Origin: an uncultured Eubacteriales bacterium
GTDB lineage: Bacteria > Bacillota > Clostridia > Oscillospirales > Acutalibacteraceae
Assembly (NCBI GenBank): GCA_900321595.1
Contig: ONWP01000018.1
Location: 1-7,944 of the forward strand
Direction: 5' to 3'
Length of the DNA stretch: 7,944 bases
Shown here: one piece after another, positions 4,803 through 7,944 of the stretch
Layout of the letters: each line of letters opens with the position of its first letter
How positions within the stretch are numbered: position 1 is the first letter of the stretch
Translations under genes and position numbers: made by a program
Notes under the pieces: model-generated
The model's input: the letters and a program-made list of their open reading frames with translations, nothing else
The model's database searches: none
What the model was told of the DNA's origin: nothing

Positions 4803-7391
4803 ATGGCGCAATACACGCCCATGATGGAGCAGTATCTCAAGGTGAAGGCGCAATACCCCGACACCATCCTGTTCTATCGCCTGGGCGACTTTTACGAGAT
4901 GTTTTTCGACGACGCGAAGACGGCGTCCCGGGAGCTGGAGCTGGTGCTGACCGGCCGCGACTGCGGACAGCCGGAGCGGGCGCCCATGTGCGGCGTTCCC
5001 TTCCACAGCGCCGACGGCTACATCGCGAAGCTGGTCGCGAAGGGCTATAAGGTCGCCGTCTGCGAGCAGATGGAGGATCCGCTGAAGGCAAAGGGGCTCG
5101 TCGCCCGGGACGTGATCCGGGTGCACACCCCCGGCACGGCCATCGAGGCGGGCATGCTCGACGAGGGAAAGAACAACTTCCTCGGCTGTGTTTCCTGCGA
5201 GAAAAAACACGCCGGTCTGTGCTTTACGGACGTCTCCACCGGCGAGACCTTCGCCACGACGGTCTCCGGCAGACGGCTCGAGGACAGGCTGATCGACGAG
5301 CTGGCGCGCTTCACCCCGTCCGAGCTGCTCATCGCCGGCGACGTGACGAAGCTGCGGCGGCTGAATGAATTTCTCACCCGCAAGCTCAGCGTCTTCAGCC
5401 GCACCCTCACGGCGCAGGAGACGGCTACGGACGTCTGCGAACGCGAGATCCGCGCCGTTCTGCCCGACGAAAAGGCGGCTCCCGTCCTCGCCGAGCCGGC
5501 GCTGACGGTCGCCGTCGGCGCGGCGTTCGGCTACCTGCGGCAGATGCAGAAATGCGATCTGGCCAACATCAGCCGCGTACAGCTCTACGGCAACGAATCC
5601 TATATGTCCGTGGGCGCCGCCGCCAGAGACGATCTGGAGCTGGTGGAATCCCGCCGGCGCGAAAAGAAGGGCTCCCTGCTCTGGGTGATCGACCGCACGG
5701 TCACGCCCATGGGCAAGCGGATGCTGCGCGCCTGGACGGAGCAGCCCCTGCTGGACGTGACCTCGATCCTGTACCGGCAGCGCGCCGTGTCGGAGCTGTT
5801 TGACGACAGCGGCCTGTGCGACGACCTGCGCGAGGGGCTCAGGGGCATCTACGACGTGGAGCGCATCATGACGCGCATCGTCTACGGCACCGCCAACGCC
5901 AAGGAGCTGCGCGCCTTCGCCCAGTCCGTCGAACGGTTCGCCCCGCTGAAGGCGCTGCTCGAAGGCGTGAAAACCGCCATGCTGCGCGACAGCGCGGCGC
6001 AGATCGACACGCTGGAGGACACGCTGGCGCTCATCGACGCCGCCATCACCGACGATCCGCCCTTTTCCGTCCGCGAAGGACGCATGATCCGAGACGGCTT
6101 CAACGCCGAGCTGGACGAGCTGCGCACGATCTCCGGCGGCGGCCGGGAAATGCTGCGCGACATCGAGCAGCGCGAGCAGGAGCGCACCGGCATCAAAAAG
6201 CTGAAGATCGGCTACAATAAAGTCTTCGGCTACTACATCGAGGTGACGAACTCCTACAAGGAGCTGGTCCCCGACGACTATATCCGCAAACAGACGCTCG
6301 TCAACTGCGAGCGGTACATCACCCCCGAATTAAAAGAACTGGAATCCAAGGTGCTGGGGGCGCAGGAGCGCGCCGTCACACTGGAATATGAGATCTTCAC
6401 GCAGATCCGCGCGAAGGTGGCCGACGCGCAGGCGCGGCTGCGCGCCACGGCGGAGGCCGTCGCGCAGCTGGACGCGCTCTCCTCGCTGGCGGAGACCGCC
6501 CGGGACGGCGGCTACGTCTGCCCGGAGATCGACGCCTCCGACGTCATCGACATTAAAGCGGGCCGCCATCCGGTCGTGGAAAAATTCATGACGGACGCGC
6601 CCTTTGTCCCCAACGACGTGTACCTGGACTGCCGCGACAGCCGCACGGCGATCGTCACCGGTCCCAACATGGCGGGCAAATCCACCTATATGCGCCAGAC
6701 GGCGCTCATCGTGATCCTGGCGCAGATGGGCGCGTTCGTCCCCGCCGCGAAGGCCCGGATCGGCGTGTGCGACGCGGTCTACACCCGGATCGGCGCGTCG
6801 GACGACCTCGCCGCGGGCCAGTCCACCTTTATGACCGAGATGGTCGAGGTGGCGGAGATCCTGTCGTGCGCCACGAAGAAAAGTCTCATCATCCTCGATG
6901 AGATCGGGCGCGGCACCTCCACCTACGACGGCATGAGCATCGCCCGTGCCGTGCTCGAGCACGTCACCGAAAAGATCGGCGCGAAGACGCTCTTCGCGAC
7001 CCATTACCACGAGCTGACCGCCATGGAGGGACAGATCCCCGGCGTTCACAATTTCAATACCTCCGTCAAAAAGCGGGGCGACGACATCACGTTCCTGCGC
7101 CGCATCGTCCCCGGCCCGGCCGACGGCAGCTACGGCGTGGAGGTCGCCATCCTGGCCGGTCTGCCCGCCGCCGTCACGAAGCGGGCGCGCGCGATCCTGG
7201 AGGATCTGACCGACGGCGAAGCGCCCGCGGCGCCCGTCGCCGCGCCCCGGCAGGAGGCGCAGGCGCAGCTGTCCTTTGAATCGGATCTGGCCTCGCGCGT
7301 CGCGGACGAGATCCGCATGCTCGACACCGATACCCTCACCCCCATTGAAGCGCTGACGCGGCTCTACGCCTGGAAACAGCAGCTCAGATAA
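4803..7391 (+). CDS. mutS: DNA mismatch repair protein MutS
   Basis: MutS binds mismatches and small loops as a clamp-shaped dimer and recruits MutL in an ATP-dependent way. The 862-residue protein is full length for bacterial MutS1. The mismatch-reading domain has the Phe-x-Glu motif as Phe30-Tyr31-Glu32 within GDFYEMF, which excludes MutS2. Connector, lever and clamp regions follow, including the family segment KIGYNKVFGYYIEV near residue 470. The ATPase domain has Walker A GPNMAGKST (620-628, Lys626), Walker B with Asp699-Glu700 (LIILDEIGRGTST), and an ATHYHEL segment. After an Ala/Pro-rich linker, AQLSFE (Gln822 to Phe825) resembles the beta-clamp binding motif found near the C terminus of other MutS proteins, before a final helical dimerisation segment. 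The start has GGGAGG at 4792-4797 with 5 bases of spacing, 16 bases after the previous stop. Confidence 0.99.
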   Translation: MAQYTPMMEQYLKVKAQYPDTILFYRLGDFYEMFFDDAKTASRELELVLTGRDCGQPERAPMCGVPFHSADGYIAKLVAKGYKVAVCEQMEDPLKAKGLVARDVIRVHTPGTAIEAGMLDEGKNNFLGCVSCEKKHAGLCFTDVSTGETFATTVSGRRLEDRLIDELARFTPSELLIAGDVTKLRRLNEFLTRKLSVFSRTLTAQETATDVCEREIRAVLPDEKAAPVLAEPALTVAVGAAFGYLRQMQKCDLANISRVQLYGNESYMSVGAAARDDLELVESRRREKKGSLLWVIDRTVTPMGKRMLRAWTEQPLLDVTSILYRQRAVSELFDDSGLCDDLREGLRGIYDVERIMTRIVYGTANAKELRAFAQSVERFAPLKALLEGVKTAMLRDSAAQIDTLEDTLALIDAAITDDPPFSVREGRMIRDGFNAELDELRTISGGGREMLRDIEQREQERTGIKKLKIGYNKVFGYYIEVTNSYKELVPDDYIRKQTLVNCERYITPELKELESKVLGAQERAVTLEYEIFTQIRAKVADAQARLRATAEAVAQLDALSSLAETARDGGYVCPEIDASDVIDIKAGRHPVVEKFMTDAPFVPNDVYLDCRDSRTAIVTGPNMAGKSTYMRQTALIVILAQMGAFVPAAKARIGVCDAVYTRIGASDDLAAGQSTFMTEMVEVAEILSCATKKSLIILDEIGRGTSTYDGMSIARAVLEHVTEKIGAKTLFATHYHELTAMEGQIPGVHNFNTSVKKRGDDITFLRRIVPGPADGSYGVEVAILAGLPAAVTKRARAILEDLTDGEAPAAPVAAPRQEAQAQLSFESDLASRVADEIRMLDTDTLTPIEALTRLYAWKQQLR

Positions 7392-7416
7392 TCCACCGAC
7401 CGAAAGGAGGCCGCCT

Positions 7417-7944
7417 ATGTCCGTCATCCGCGTACTGCCGCAGGAGATCGCCGATCTCATCGCGGCCGGCGAGGTCGTGGAACGGCCCGCCTCCGCTGTG
7501 AAGGAGCTGCTCGAAAACGCCATCGACGCCGGCGCGACAGACGTGACCGTGGAGATCAAAAACGGCGGCGTCCGCTATATCCGCGTCACGGACAACGGCT
7601 GCGGCATCGACCGCGCGGACGTGCGCACGGCATTCCTGCCCCACGCGACCAGCAAGCTTCAAAGCCGCGAGGATCTGTTCTCGATCGGCACGTTCGGCTT
7701 CCGGGGCGAGGCGCTGGCCTCCATCGCGGCCGTGGCCGCCGTCGAGGTGCTCACCTGCACGCAGGACGCGCCCATCGGCACCCGGTACCGCATCGCCGGC
7801 TCCCGGGAGGAGTCCATCGAGGACGCCGGCTGCCCGAAGGGCACGACCATCGTCGTGCGCGACCTCTTTTACAATACGCCCGCCCGCATGAAGTTTCTCA
7901 AAAAGGACGCGACGGAGGCGGGCTACGTCTTCGACGCCGTGACG
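7417..7944 (+). CDS. mutL: DNA mismatch repair protein MutL, 3'-truncated by the window end
   Basis: The first 176 residues of MutL are present; the frame is open to the last base. This is the GHKL ATPase domain that MutS activates. Motif I has Glu30 and Asn34 (KELLENAIDAGAT), matching Glu29 and Asn33 of Escherichia coli MutL. Motif II is Asp59 in TDNGCGI, and motif III is HATSK (76-80) with GFRGEAL (94-100), followed by GTTIVVRDLFYNTPAR. The ATG at 7417 has an excellent AAAGGAGG at 7403-7410 with 6 bases of spacing and lies 25 bases after mutS, so the two are co-transcribed. The C-terminal dimerisation and endonuclease region is outside the window, so whether this MutL has the DQHA-type nuclease motif cannot be seen. 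A proline (Pro75) precedes HATSK where many MutL proteins have arginine. Confidence 0.98.
   Translation, partial: MSVIRVLPQEIADLIAAGEVVERPASAVKELLENAIDAGATDVTVEIKNGGVRYIRVTDNGCGIDRADVRTAFLPHATSKLQSREDLFSIGTFGFRGEALASIAAVAAVEVLTCTQDAPIGTRYRIAGSREESIEDAGCPKGTTIVVRDLFYNTPARMKFLKKDATEAGYVFDAVT

Noticed and set aside
6330..7559. Minus-strand open frame of 409 codons opposite mutS and mutL
   Set aside because: It is antisense to the conserved MutS ATPase domain and the MutL start, and contains no recognisable motif.
1..7944. Search for CRISPR arrays, tRNA or rRNA genes, riboswitches, transposases, attachment sites and retron or toxin-antitoxin systems
   Set aside because: No direct repeat array, cloverleaf, conserved RNA motif or relevant protein is visible; gaps between genes are short and explained by promoters, terminators and ribosome binding sites.

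Overview
This is a GC-rich window whose gene content and protein style point to an anaerobic Firmicute of class Clostridia, most likely an Oscillospiraceae/Ruminococcaceae-type gut or rumen bacterium. Three things suggest this: a secreted protein with a type I dockerin-like module, a MiaB of the 'YGCQGNVADSER' type, and the gene order miaB - ylbF-family gene - mutS - mutL. Shine-Dalgarno sequences are strong and three intergenic promoters are close to the sigma-A consensus. The assignment rests on protein recognition by eye; no search was run.

Layout. Bases 1-774 hold the 3' part of a gene of unknown function (+) that ends in a beta-sandwich-like module. It converges on a minus-strand gene (833-1675) for a membrane-anchored protein with two FxLyD-like extracytoplasmic domains, and a GC-rich hairpin lies between the two stop codons. 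A 235-base divergent intergenic region (1676-1910) carries one good promoter for each direction. Bases 1911-2774 (+) encode a secreted protein with an N-terminal dockerin and a C-terminal domain of a type common in clostridial hypothetical proteins, followed by a clear intrinsic terminator.

From 2872 a strong promoter drives a compact operon: miaB (tRNA 2-methylthio modification), a YlbF/YmcA-family gene with a four-cysteine tail, mutS and the 5' part of mutL, which runs off the window end. Gaps are 15, 16 and 25 bases with no terminator between genes. The operon thus joins an Fe-S tRNA modification enzyme, a probable Fe-S regulator of RNA processing, and the two core mismatch repair proteins. 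In Bacillus subtilis miaB (ymcB), ymcA, mutS and mutL also lie close together, so the neighbourhood is old.

I see no mobile element, CRISPR array, tRNA, rRNA or riboswitch, and no gene-free stretch longer than 300 bases. The operon is ordinary core genome. The less ordinary content is the dockerin protein, the cysteine tail of the YlbF-family protein and the unrecognised protein at the left edge. I found no convincing evidence of a wholly new system.
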